Below, piece after piece: positions 10,851-21,774 of a stretch of DNA of 64,000 bases (positions are counted from its first letter, which is position 1; each line of letters begins with the position of its first letter). Origin of the DNA: Bettongia penicillata ogilbyi (lineage: Eukaryota > Chordata > Mammalia > Diprotodontia > Potoroidae); assembly GCA_023548195.1 (NCBI GenBank), contig JAJHZJ010000311.1, positions 8,752,825 to 8,816,824 of the forward strand, in the 5' to 3' direction. The position numbers and the translations under genes are program-made. Below the pieces are notes generated by a model, which worked only from the letters and a program-made list of their open reading frames with translations, had not been told where the DNA came from and did no database searches.

Positions 10851-11639
10851 ATAGATGATGAGCTCACAAATTGATATAGAATGAAGGAAGGGGAAGAGGG
10901 CCAAGGAGAGAATCTTGGGGGCATACCAATGGGGACTGGTATGACCTGGATGAATATCAACCAAAGGATAATAATGAGTGATCAGACAAGTAGAAGGAGA
11001 ACTAGAAGAGATATATGTCATAAAAATCTAGAACAAAGAGGGTATTCTTAGAGAAGAAGGTGACTGACCTTGTCAGACACTAAAGAGAGATTTTAAAAAA
11101 GAATTGAGAATAGACTATTAGATTGGGAAATTGAAAGTTCATTGGAGGGAGAAGTTTAACCTGAATAATGAGGATGAAAGTCAGATTGTCAAGAGTAAGG
11201 AAGAGTGGAAAAAATAAAATGGAGGCAACTCTCTTAAACAGTTGTAGATATTTTTCTCAAGGAATTTAGCCATGAAAGGGAGAAGAAATGTCAGATGATA
11301 GCTAGCAAGGATAGATGGATAAAGTGAGGGGTATTTGAGAATGGGGAAACTTTGGTATATTTGTAGGTAGTAGGGAGGCAGTCCATAGAGAGAAACTGAC
11401 TCAATGTTAGAGAGACAGTAGGGATTATAGAGGGGGTAATCTATTGGTGAAAATGGGTTAAATGGGATCTCATGCGGGTATGGACTCAAAGGTTGGGTTT
11501 GGGGAAGCCATAGAAGGCTTGAGGAGGAATAAAAAATGTTTTGAAAATTCATTGTGCTCACTGTGGTGAGTGAGATAGACTGATCTATTATCTCTCCCTG
11601 ATGCCTTCTCCCCACCCCCAACTCCAATCAAACTGAGCT

Positions 11640-12020
11640 AATTACTTTTCCCCATACATGATTACCAATCTCTAAGTCTTTGCATAAGGAATACTCATGT
11701 CTGGAATGCTCGCTCTCTCTCTCTTCTGTTCACTTCCACTTTGTAGAATCCTTAGCATGCTTCACTAAACAGCTTAGATACTATTCACTATTTATAGCCT
11801 TTCTTGATCACCTAGTTATTAGCAATCTCCCTGTTCAAATTATGTTGTATTTTTTTTATGTATTTTAGGGTTACTTAACTTCATATATGTTATATACCTA
11901 TGTTAGAATATAAGCTCCTTGAGAGTGAGGATTATTTCATTTTTGTCTTTGTATCCCCAGCATTTAAGTGGATTCCTGGCACATGTTAGGTGCTTAATAA
12001 AAGGTTGTTGAATTGAATTC
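11640..12020 (+). mobile_element. LINE-2 3' end
   Basis: Plus-oriented L2 3' region ending in 'aatataagctccttgagagtgagg', 'tttgtctttgtatccccag' and 'cacatgttaggtgcttaataaa'. The plus frame at 11680-11868 is incidental. Confidence 0.85.
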
Positions 12021-12985
12021 AAATGATTTGGAAAAAGCTGGGCAATGTTAAGTTCTACAAAGCCTTCTCTGAAGCATGAACAGGAAGGCACTGTATTGCA
12101 TGGGTGCTGCTTAAGTGACGTATACATGCTGCACTATTGAGCTCTGTAAAGTCTCCACTTAGCATTAGGCGTTTCATTTACTTTTCGTTTTGGTACTACA
12201 AGGACCCTTCCAGAATGACAGGCAGACTTTGCAAAATGGAACAATTTTTGTAGCCTGTGATATGATCAACTCAAGGGCAACTTATTTGATTAGATGCTTA
12301 GTATTTTCTTCAGTTGTTGCCCCTAGAGTAAAAATCACATTTCTAGCTTTAAGTGAATTAGCTGAATGGTTAGATCCAGATGGAATTTTACAGCTTCCCT
12401 TTAAAAGCTCCTAGTTCCTCAGAAAAACCCCATGAAATCTGTTAACAACTTCCTGTAGTCAGGAAGTTTTAATGGTATGATTGTCCTTGCTTTTCCCAGT
12501 ACTCTCAACGAAATCTTTCTTAAGGGGACTTGAAGGCAGTTATTTTTTGCATTGTTGAGAGGAAACTTCTTCAGAAAAGATTAATCCTAAATATTCAAAA
12601 CCAAATTTCTATCTATGTCTGTGATCTTTGTAAATCTTGATGAAGACTTGATGGTCCTTATACTTCTGGCAATATTCCTGGTGAAAAAAATGTTGTGAAA
12701 CATATTTTTACTGATTATTGACATACCACAAATTAGAAATGGCTTCCATCTTAAATGTATGAATGCATTTGAGATACAACCAGAAAGCTATGGGCAGTTG
12801 GGTTTGATTCTTATGGGGTCATGGGAGAAGAGTCCCAAATTTATCTAGATTTTCCTAGGATTACTATAGAGTAAGTTAGAACCTGGAACTGCTTTGCCTG
12901 CCTAGAGATCATCTGATGGAAAACCTGGCCCATAAAGGAGTTCATTTCATGGTTGCCAGAATTCTTTGGGCATTTTAGTGGATGT
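12021..12985. other. Unique sequence, no gene recognised
   Basis: No repeat could be assigned. Short frames at 12190-12414 (plus) and 12841-13083 (minus) show no family motif and no clear splice context. Confidence 0.5.
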
Positions 12986-12989
12986 CCCT

Positions 12990-13380
12990 CAAGCATGCGA
13001 TTCTCTTCCTCTTCCTCTTTGCCTCTGGCTCCCCTGGCTTTTTTTCGAGTTTCAGCTAAAATCCCACCTTCTGCAAGAAACATATCCCAATTTTCCTGAA
13101 TTCTAGTGCTTTTCTTCTGAGATTACTCTGAAGATTCAATTTACTGAGATTCAACTTACTCTGTATATATTTATAATAATATAATAAATATAAATATAAT
13201 AACATAATATAACAAACGGGTTTATTTTACACATGTCATGTGAGCAAGCTCACATGCACACATACACACACACATTTTTTCCATGTTGTCGTTTCCATGA
13301 GAATGTGAGATCCTTGAGGGAGTATGTGCCTGGCACATAGTAGGCACTAAATAAATTTCTTGTTGACTTGACTCATCTTT
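12990..13380 (+). mobile_element. LINE-2 3' end with AT- and CA-rich interior
   Basis: Blocks 'ctttgcctctggctcccctggc', 'gtttcagctaaaatcccaccttctgcaagaaac' and 'gtgcctggcacatagtaggcactaaataaat' follow the L2 order. An expanded (ATA)n and CA region lies at about 13165-13275. Confidence 0.85.
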
Positions 13381-14740
13381 GTAAGCCATAATTGATCTTA
13401 TACAAAACTATGCAATAAATTAAATTTGCTCCCAGAAATTCCATGTTCTTTTTTTGTTACTTCCCTCTTGTGACCCTGCTCTCAGAATCTCTTTTTTTAA
13501 AATTTCTTTTTCCAGACCCTACTGCTATCTTCAGGTCACTTGACTGCTTAAGCTCTTCTAGTGTGGTACCCTGTTTTGACCTGTTAGGCCTCCATGCTTG
13601 TGACTTTGGCTACACTTTTTTCTTCTCACGTTCTATACCCATGGGACCCTGGTACGTGAGTAGTTAAAAGAATCTGTTAAAATACATAAGGTGATACTGA
13701 TTGATAATGAGTGAGCGTGTCAAGATTTCATTTATCAGACTTCAATTAATCCAAAAAGTGTGTAACAATGCAGTGGCGAGTCTAGTGGGATAAATTTTTG
13801 GTCTGGAGAGTCTTTCATTTCCTCATACACTATCCTAAACAGACTTGACCTCTCCCTGCTCCCAAAGCATCTGGGTCTGTGGGATCACATGACCTTGGGA
13901 ACCTATGGTGTTTACACAATCAATCTCAGGACCACTAATGTTTAGATGCTAAATTAAAAAATAAAACAACGTTTTTCCTATTGCATCTTCCTTCTTTATG
14001 GGAAGTTTTGACATTGATTTTCAAATCAAGACACACTGATCTTGACATAACATTCCATCAAAATACCTGCTACTGCTTCTTCATCAAACAAGCAGCATAG
14101 AGAGAAATGGCTTTTTACTGTGTTGATTGTGGAATATTAATATGTCTCATTTGCCATATTGTCATTGATCAATTTTACTGGAATGCCTAGAATGGATGGA
14201 GAAAAACAATAGTGAGCTATCATGACAGGAAACTGTGATCTCTTTTTGGTTATTGAAATAGGCTTTTTAAACCTTTGAATTAAATAGTTCTTACCCTGTT
14301 TGGTTTTCTACCTTACTTTCCATTTGTATAATTTATAATTTGCTTCAAATCGCCTATACTCTGTGTGTGTCCATATAAGTGTGTTAAGAGAAGAGGATAG
14401 TTAACTTTTCCTTCTGTCCTTTTCTGTTAGTATTCCCTTTCAAATTCTCTGTGTACTCTACAATGCTGTTTAGTATTTTTGCTTTGGATACATTTATAAC
14501 ACTCTGGTTATGATTAACTTAATTGTCTCAGTTTCATTATATGTAAAAGAAGTTATCAGTTATCCCCAATTTACCTCGTGGAGTTTTGTGAAGATCACTC
14601 AATATCATAGCACATAAACTTAAAATTTTGCTTAAATGTATTGGGAGTGTTGATAGTATTCCATTCATTTGTTCCTAGGCTACTTGTTGACTTCCATGTT
14701 CTGAAGAATATATGTGTTAAAGTTATCCTTCAATGTTGCT
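13381..14740. other. Unique sequence, no gene recognised
   Basis: About 1.4 kb without an identifiable repeat or convincing reading frame. The plus frame at 13443-13667 is Phe/Ser-rich and matches nothing I know. Confidence 0.5.
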
Positions 14741-14779
14741 CTTTCCTTTCTTACCCTAGGAACCTATCATCATAGCTAA

Positions 14780-14965
14780 AGTATTGGAAGTACCTATGGA
14801 GACTTTGTAGCCCAATTTGCTTTTTTACAGATGAGGAAATGAACCCACAGATATTATATAATGGCTCCTCCAGAGTAGTAAGTAGCAGATCCAGTATTCA
14901 AACCCTGGAGTCCTTTGACACCATGCCCAACATTTGTTCCAGTGTACTACATTGCCTTTCTAGTT
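14780..14965 (-). mobile_element. MIR-like SINE, diverged
   Basis: 'ttttttacagatgaggaaatgaaccc', 'gcagatccagtattcaaaccctggagtcctttgacacc' and 'tactacattgcc' follow the order of a reverse-oriented MIR-family SINE. Confidence 0.65.
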
Positions 14966-15124
14966 AAGAATGAAATTATTTTGATGCTCTTTTGAAAAGG
15001 TTTGACCCTGTTTTTGAAAATTTCTTGAGTCCATATCAAATGACCTCTCTAACACAGTCTCCTGAACTTATCACATGCAGGGAGAAACTTAAGCTGTAGC
15101 TGATCAAAATGGAATATCAAACTT

Positions 15125-15350
15125 TTGCATCATAGATTCAGAGACAAAAGAGATCCTAGAAGGTCCCTTTATTTTACTCATGAGGAAACTTAGGGCCAGA
15201 GAGGGATTATTTTGCCCAAGGCCATACTGGTAAATACTTGAGTATTTATTTAGTATTTACTCAAAGTATTAAGTAAGTACTCAAGACATAATTCAAATTC
15301 TCTGACTTCATACATAATTCTATTCCACAGTACCACTATGCTACCATAGT
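15125..15350 (-). mobile_element. MIR-like SINE with internal duplication
   Basis: 'catagattcagagacaaaagagatcctagaaggtccc', 'actcatgaggaaacttagggccagagagg' and 'tttgcccaaggccatactgg' identify a reverse MIR-family SINE. At 15236-15290 a run of 'agtatt/tactcaa' units forms short direct and inverted repeats not found in the family. Confidence 0.7.
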
Positions 15351-15827
15351 TAGGATTACTTCTATCCTTAAGTACGTGGAAGACCACCTAATTGTATAGT
15401 CTGGGTATTTGAAATGAGTACAGTAAATTGTTTTGCTATTAGAGGGAATACTCTGCTAAAACAGACTTCCTCCTGAAGCTAGGGAAAATATTCAGTGCAA
15501 GTCTGTCATCTTTAATATCTGAGTCTTCATTCTGTAGACAAACTCTATGTTGGTCTGTCTTAAAGTTCAAAATACCATCTAGCCTTTGTAGGTGATGTAT
15601 TGCCTTTGAAAGATATTTACTTTGAAGTAATTGTTTCAGTTAAAAAAAGGAGTATAGATACAAAAAATAGAGACTGGTTGATTTATGGAAGAAGTTAGAA
15701 ACAGTTATTGCCATAGGGCTAGATAGAACTAACACTGGCATCATAATTTAAGGAAATGTGCTCTGTGTTTTTTCAAAAGGGACTGAAAATAACAAAAAAC
15801 TTTCCTCTTTGTGCTTGTGACCTGTTC

Positions 15828-16109
15828 TCAATCTGCTATTTCCATGAAGTTATGAAGGGTCCTGCAATCTCTGAAAAGATGACCTGATTTATACAAATAA
15901 TGTTTTAAATATTTGCCAAAAAAGTAAACAGGAAGGCCTTCTGAAAATAACTTTGACAAGTCAGAAATTTCATCATATTTCAAAGAATCAGATTCATTTA
16001 TCATCATTCCAGTCCTGTGCAGAAGCAAACATTGTTTTTTTGGTTTTGTTTTTTTTTTTTTTTGCCTCATCATCCAGGTCATGTTTATACTTTCAATGGA
16101 CAGCAACAC
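15828..16109 (-). other. Unassigned 93-codon frame
   Basis: The N-terminal third is Lys-rich because it is read through a poly(T)/poly(A) stretch at 16040-16065. The C-terminal two thirds (LSKLFSEGLPVYFFGKYLKH and onward to MEIAD) look less simple in composition. I do not recognise a family. No convincing splice sites, promoter or upstream exon are visible. The flanking unique sequence (15351-16690) holds no other candidate. Confidence 0.12.
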
Positions 16110-16689
16110 CTACTGTACATTAAGCTTACCCAGATTCTCTGATCTAACAAAAAAGAGGGCTGTCGAAGCTGCAAAAAGAAAAAGAAAAAAAAACCAAAGA
16201 GAAAAAAAACCTCTTTGATAATTGAAAAGAGACAAAATGTTCTGCTTTTCAGCACATTTTAATCCACAGCTGGTGCACAGATTGGCATAGAGTATATGTT
16301 AGGTTTAGCTGTGATTTTTTTTTCAAGTTGATGTTGCCTATATTTAGATCTCTGGAGTTTGAGGATGGCTGAAAGTGTTTGAGTGTGAATGCTATTGACT
16401 GGGGAAAATGGTATTTAATAGAGTTATGGATTTTGGCCATTCTAAATCATGCTTGTTTTAGATGTACATTTCATAAGCAACCATGGAGGGAAAGGATGAG
16501 AATTTAACTGAGTGTATTAAGGATAGTTCATCCTTTAAAAGGGGGGAGGACTCACTTTAATAAATTCCATTTCAGTATGTTCCAAAGAAAAGTCTGAGGT
16601 GCTTTGGGGATACAAGAATAGATTCTTGGTCAGAATGATATAGCTAAGATTTCTATTTTGATGAATTCCAAATTATCTACTGTAGTCCA

Positions 16690-17110
16690 CTGATGTTCAC
16701 CCTTTTTTCATTCATTCATAGAGCCTGTGATAGAAACTGGGCATATTGAGTAAAAAAAAGTCTTTGTGCTCAAGGGGCTTCCATTCTACTAGGGAGAAGC
16801 AGCATGCAACTCGAGGTTTATCAAGGATATTTGACCCTTCAGAAAGAAAAAAACATACTATATCTATATGTCTATATTTCTATGTCTATTTATACATTTT
16901 TCTATGTATATATAGCTACATGTATGGTATATGCTGATATGTCATATAAAATATGTGTACATGTGTACATACATACATGTGTATATACACATACACATAC
17001 TCACATGTGTATTTTAGATGGAGAAAATATCTACAATTGAGGGGTTAAAAAAAAATTTCCATGTAGGAGGGTGATGCTTTAGTTGAGCCTGGAAGGAAAC
17101 TAGTTTTTAT
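16690..17110 (-). mobile_element. LINE-2 3' end with TATG/TATC-rich insert
   Basis: 'tctttgtgctcaaggggcttccattctactagggagaag' is the reverse complement of the L2 tail, and 'ccatgtaggagggtgatgctttagttgagcctggaagg' is the next L2 block. Between them 16860-17010 is simple TATATC/TATG/CATA sequence. Confidence 0.75.
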
Positions 17111-17184
17111 TCATGAGAAGATGAATTTGAAGTATTTTTCCATTCATTTTTATAACCTAGTATTTTTAAGTTAAATATTCAGTA

Positions 17185-18010
17185 TTTTATTTTTTCCAAA
17201 TTGCATTTAAATACAATTTTAATATATTTCTTTAAATTTTAAGTTTCAAATTTCCTTCTTCTCTTTCTCCCTCGTTGAAAAGGCAAGCAATTTGATATAT
17301 GTTATACATATGCAGTCATGAAAAATATTTTCATAGTAGCCATGTTGTGAAAGACAACATAGACCAATAAAAAAAGACAAAAGATGTATGCTTCTATCTA
17401 TATTCAGACTCTATCAAGTTCTTTCTTTTGGAATGGATAGCATTTTGTTTTGTTTTTTTTATCACAAATCCTTCAGAATTCTCTTAGATTATTGTGTAAC
17501 TGAGAAAAACTAAGTTATACATAGTTGATCACCATATAACATTACTATTACTGTGTACAATGTTTTCCTGGTTCTGCTCATTTCACTTTGCATTTGTTAA
17601 TGTAAGTCTCACCAGTTTATTTTTTTCTGAGAGCACCCTGCTCTCATTTCTTATAGTACAATAGTATTTCATAGCAGTCATATACTACTTGTTCAGCCAT
17701 TCCTCAACTGATGGGCAACACCTTGATTTCCAGTTCTTTGCCACCAGAAAAGAACTGCAATAAATGTTTTTGTACACAGTCCTTTTTTAAAAATCTCTTT
17801 GCAATATAGACCTGATAGTGATATTACTGAGTTAAAGAGTACACATGGTTTTATAGCCCTTTGGGCATAGTTCCAAATTACTCTACAGAATGGTTAAATT
17901 AGTTCACAACTCAACCAACATTGCATTCCCTTGAACATTTGTCACTTTCACTTTTGGTCATGTTAGCTAATCTGATAGATGTGAGGTAGCACCTCAGAAT
18001 TGTTTTAATT
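17185..18010 (-). mobile_element. LINE-1 3' UTR and ORF2 C-terminus (L1-E)
   Basis: The plus strand passes through the complement of the marsupial L1 3' UTR ('aggcaagcaatttgatatatgttatacata', 'gccatgttgtgaaagacaac') and then the complement of the ORF2 end ('cttgttcagccattcctcaactgatgggcaac', 'gcatagttccaaattactctacagaatgg'). It is heavily 5'-truncated and broken off by a second L1 3' end at 18012. Confidence 0.85.
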
Positions 18011-18011
18011 T

Positions 18012-18462
18012 ACTTTTTAAAAATTACTTTTATTTATTTATTTTTAGTTTTCAATATTCACTTCCATAAGATTTTGAGTTCCAAATTTTCTCCCCATCAC
18101 TTTTCTCCCCTGACCCCAGGATGGCACGTAATTTGCTATAGGCTTTACATACACATTCATATTGAACTTATTTTCCCATCAGTCATGTTGTAAAGATGAA
18201 TCAAAACCAATGGGAGATAGCACAAAAAAAGAAGAAACAACCCAAAAAAAAGGGAAAAAGAGAGCAAATAATATGCTTCAATCTGCATTCAGACTTCATA
18301 CTTTTTCTGGATGTGGACATCATTTTCCATCATGCGTCCTTTGGAGTTGTCTTAGATCCTTGCATTGCTAAGAAGAGATAAAGCTATCAAAGTTAGTTAT
18401 CACACATTGTAGCTGTTCTGTTCAGTTCACTCAAGCATCAGTTCACATCATTCATCGGTTCT
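18012..18462 (-). mobile_element. LINE-1 3' end (L1-G), abutting L1-E
   Basis: It begins with the T-rich complement of the L1 tail, then 'ttttcaatattcacttccataagattttgagttccaaattttctcccc', then 'ctggatgtggacatcattttccatcatgcgtcctttgg'. Only about 450 bp are present, a 5'-truncated insertion placed at the broken edge of L1-E. Confidence 0.85.
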
Positions 18463-18499
18463 ATTATGATCATTTAACCCTTCTGAGTCAAATTTGTCT

Positions 18500-18585
18500 C
18501 CTCAATAAAGTAATAGAATTGGACTAGATGACCTCTGATATCCTTTCCTCCTATAAACCTGTGATTCTTTCTATGAACTAGTTAA
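18500..18585 (+). mobile_element. MIR-type 3' tail
   Basis: 'gaattggactagatgacctctgatatcctttcctc..tgattcttt' is the plus-oriented tail shared by MIR-type and CR1-type repeats; the body is missing. Confidence 0.55.
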
Positions 18586-18737
18586 ATTACAAACCCAAGA
18601 TAAATAAGAATTATCATTTTATGGAACACGTGGTTATCTTGCTGTGCGGTGATCACTATTAGTATTGATATCTACTGTAGAAAATGAACTAGTAAAGAAT
18701 TTTTCTTAAGAAAGTAGATATGGTACTCAAAGTCAAG

Positions 18738-18912
18738 TGTGTGTGTGTGTGTGTGTGTATGTTGTGTGTATGGGTGCATGCACACATATACATTTTATAT
18801 TTATAAAATGTGTGTATATATATATGCCTTGTATATATAGAGTATGTATATGTATGTATATGTATGAATGTACACACATAGGTAAACAAACACACACACA
18901 CATACGCACATG
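18738..18912 (+). repeat. (TG)n / TATATG / (CA)n compound microsatellite
   Basis: It starts with pure TG, passes through TATA and TATG steps and ends with CA. The whole tract alternates purine and pyrimidine. Confidence 0.95.
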
Positions 18913-20025
18913 CTTGATACTTGATTAATTCCAGGTATAGATGAATGAAAAATGTTAGGCAATCATATAGTAAATACCAGGTCTCCACATAGCCAAAAGT
19001 GCTATGCTGATTGATATTCCTGAAATATTAAAAGAAACAGAAGAACCTCTTCAGTACATTGGGTTGACTGTTTAAAGGATTTCCAACAACACATTGAAAG
19101 GAGTTACTCATTACAAGATGACATGACAGAATTGCAACTTGAACTCGTAGAGATAGTACTCACCCTAATGAGAGAGATCCTAGATCCATTGAGGTGCTAA
19201 ATTATAATTAAAATACTAGATTTTGAACCTGACCGCTTTCAAAGAAAGAAGTAATAATGTTTAAACCCTGATTATGGGCATAGAAAGGAAGAGACAGATA
19301 TGAGGAATACAAAGAGGGAAGGCAGAATTAAGAGGCAATGACGACTGACAGGATGTGGAATTTGAAGAAATGAGTCAAATATGACAGGGAATTAAAAGTA
19401 GGAGAAATAGGTAAATGGTTGAGGACATTAAGAGGGCAAGAAAAAGTTCTTATGTATGATGCTGTCTGACTTCCTTAGTATTGATAATTAAACATCATTA
19501 AACAAACTTCTCTGTGGTTGTGTGTATTAGGAAGCTTGAATGATCTTAACAAAGGCATAAAATACTATATTGGAAAACAAACTAATGTTCCATTTTGCTT
19601 TTGTTACTAAGTCAATTTCTCACAATTTTTTCAGGTATGAGTTGGACCCTGAAATTCTATTATTCCATGATTCTGTGTTTTATTATTTGGTCAACAATAA
19701 ACATAAGGAAATCTTGTCATTTCTACCACTCATAATTAATTAAGTGGCAAAGATGGAGTCTACTATGGAAAAAACATCTGCAAAAGCCTATTTCCTTCTA
19801 TTTTCATTGAATATGGCTTTGACATGTGTATAGATAGTTCTTCTAAAGATTTCGTGGAGCTGATAAAGTAAGCGTATGAATTAGTAGTTATTGATGTACT
19901 CTTTTCTGTTTTTTCTCATAATATTATCATTTCATATCACTCCATCCCCTGTTTTATGAAGTGATACTGTTCCTAATCTTCTGTCGTCTTCCTTCATAAT
20001 GTTTTATAAATAAATTTGTGCCCTA
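18913..20025. other. Unique sequence, no gene recognised
   Basis: AT-rich, without an assignable repeat or reading frame. Confidence 0.5.
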
Positions 20026-20029
20026 ATGC

Positions 20030-21010
20030 TCTGTTGCCCTTGTCTTCTACGCCTGTGCTTGGCAACAAAATCAAGTATTGGCTCGTTTGAATGGTTTCTG
20101 TATTCTTTAGTCGTTCTCACTATGGCAGTATCTTATGTCACTTCAACTTCTGTAAAAGAAAGTGGTGATAATCAGAGTCAACATCTTTATATTGTTCATT
20201 TCCCATTCTTTGATATTGACAGTTTATTTGAAAACATCAGTTTGGAACTGCTGTATCATACACAGTGTCCTCTTTCTTTTAATTCATTTATTTATTTTTG
20301 GTTTTCAGCATTCACAGTGTCTTCGAATTTTTATCAAGAAAGGATTTCTTTTCTGGTACTGATTTTGACCTCTGAGCTAATCAGTTGATGTTCTGATAAT
20401 ATGCAGATAGTTGCTCATGAAATGACTCCCACACATCATTTGCTGTCCATTAAGGTCCATTAAGATAAAGCAATTTCATTTTTGTGACATTATTCAATGC
20501 CTGTTATTTTCAGTGCCTTCTGATTCCTTTTAAAGAAAGCATTACTTAATTTGGGATATAGGTATGAATCTTTTAAATGGTTTCCTGGCTTTTGACTTCT
20601 TTCATTACTTAATTTTGAAAATATGTGTCACTATCTTCTCTTGTACTTTACTTGCCTTAAAGTAACTATATGCCTAAATATGTTTTGACTTGTATAGGAG
20701 GACTTTGTCAAATTCTTGGAAGAATTTTTCCACTTCATCCTCTGCAATGCATATGGACATATCTGTGATTATCTCCATGCCAGTCTTTTATCTTACCTTC
20801 ATCATGGCACAGCAAAGTGAGTTGTATTCTTTGAAAGCTGTTTCTTGCTGTGGTTGGGCACATAAAGAAAACAACTTGTTTTTTCCTTTCAGAAGAATCT
20901 ATGAGCCATTCATTTTGCTAAAATGTCCTTATGTCTTTTGGCTTTATTTCTAGTATGCGTATCCGTGTAGATGAGCTTCAGTTTCTCTGCTATTATATCA
21001 GCCTATTGAT
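20030..21010 (-). mobile_element. RTE/BovB-clade LINE, decayed endonuclease domain (second copy)
   Basis: Minus-strand translation near 20700-20780 reads AEDEVEKFFQEFDKVLLYKS, matching the RTE endonuclease block 'EDEEVEKFYEELDKVL'. Farther into the element, near 20380-20340, it reads HQLISSEVKISTRKE, matching the 'DHRLIRAKIKINTRKE' block. Many stops and frameshifts. The overlapping plus frames at 20026-20388 and 20690-20953 are antisense shadows. Compared with the 1080-1760 copy it keeps more of both ends. Confidence 0.65.
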
Positions 21011-21039
21011 TATTTGGTAAGGATCTCACATTGCCTACA

Positions 21040-21175
21040 ATAAATTCTATGTCTCCTGAATAACTCCTTGGAAGGAGCGACTATTTTACTTCTGTTTTTG
21101 TATTCCTGCTGTCTAGCATAGTGTCTGGCATATCATAGGCACTTAATAAATGCTTAGTGATTGATTGATTGAGTC
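21040..21175 (+). mobile_element. LINE-2 3' end
   Basis: 'aactccttggaaggagcgac', 'tctagcatagtgtctggcatatcataggcacttaataaatgctta' and a terminal 'gattgattgattga' repeat are the L2 tail. Confidence 0.85.
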
Positions 21176-21359
21176 TATTTGTAATGAGGCTTTAAATGTT
21201 TGGATCCCCTGACCTTTGGATAGGAAAGTTTATTGCCCAGGATGGACTCCAAGTCTCCTTAGCTCAGAAGGTAGCAGAGCCTTTAGTTTACTGGTATAGC
21301 CTTTGAGAATACAATGACACACTGAGGCATCACACTAGGCTTTTAGTAAATGACTTGTT

Positions 21360-21560
21360 TTATTTTTGTGGCACTTCATAACTTTCATTCTTTTCACATG
21401 TAAAAAGAATCCCCGCAACATCCCTCTTTATGAGGTAATTAGGCATTTTTTGGGTATAGCATTCTCTCCAATTTACAGAGATGAAAACTCAACTCAGTGA
21501 GATTTAGTTTTGGGCCCAAAGTTACAACTCTATTTCTTATGTTAACTTTGTGACCTTTAG
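21360..21560 (-). mobile_element. MIR-like SINE, very diverged
   Basis: 'ctccaatttacagagatgaaaactcaactcagtgag' and 'gggcccaaagttacaactct' weakly follow a reversed MIR. Assignment is tentative. Confidence 0.4.
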
Positions 21561-21774
21561 GAAAATCATTTGCATTTTAGCATTTCTGTTACAAATAGCA
21601 AGAGAAAAAGTACCATTAGCAATTTCATTAGTCTTTTTTTGTGCTTCTTTTGTCAAGATAATAATTTGTAAGCTTAAGTACAATTCTAAGTTGGTTGCAA
21701 CAGATATTTTATGAAAATATAGATGGAGTGATAGTTTTGTTTCCTGGTTACTAATTCTTATTCATTCGATTTAT

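Larger units (their letters stand above)
9325..11575 (-). mobile_element. Long LINE-2 with RT-domain remnant
   Basis: This is the longest L2 copy in the window, about 2.25 kb including nested repeats. The 3' end lies at 9325 ('caagcatttattaaatgactt', the complement of the L2 tail). The body follows through 9640-10060, 10420-10580 and 10860-11575. The minus frame 11181-11627 (148 codons) contains LLPFMAKFLEKNIYNCL, the CR1/L2 RT motif (compare YRPISLLPFTAKLLERVVY). That frame is a decayed ORF2 remnant, not a host gene. A MIR (10590-10850), a (CA)n (10048-10068) and a GA tract (10165-10360) interrupt it. It is truncated upstream of the RT fingers. Confidence 0.75.

Noticed and set aside
11181..11627. 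148-codon minus frame as a possible host gene
   Set aside because: It contains the CR1/L2 RT motif and lies in line with an L2; it is a transposon relic.
15236..15290. Hairpin of AGTATT/TACTCAA units as a regulatory RNA
   Set aside because: Short, imperfect and AT-rich; explained by local duplication in an old SINE.
20026..20388. 120-codon plus frame as a possible gene
   Set aside because: Antisense to an RTE endonuclease remnant whose motifs are on the minus strand.
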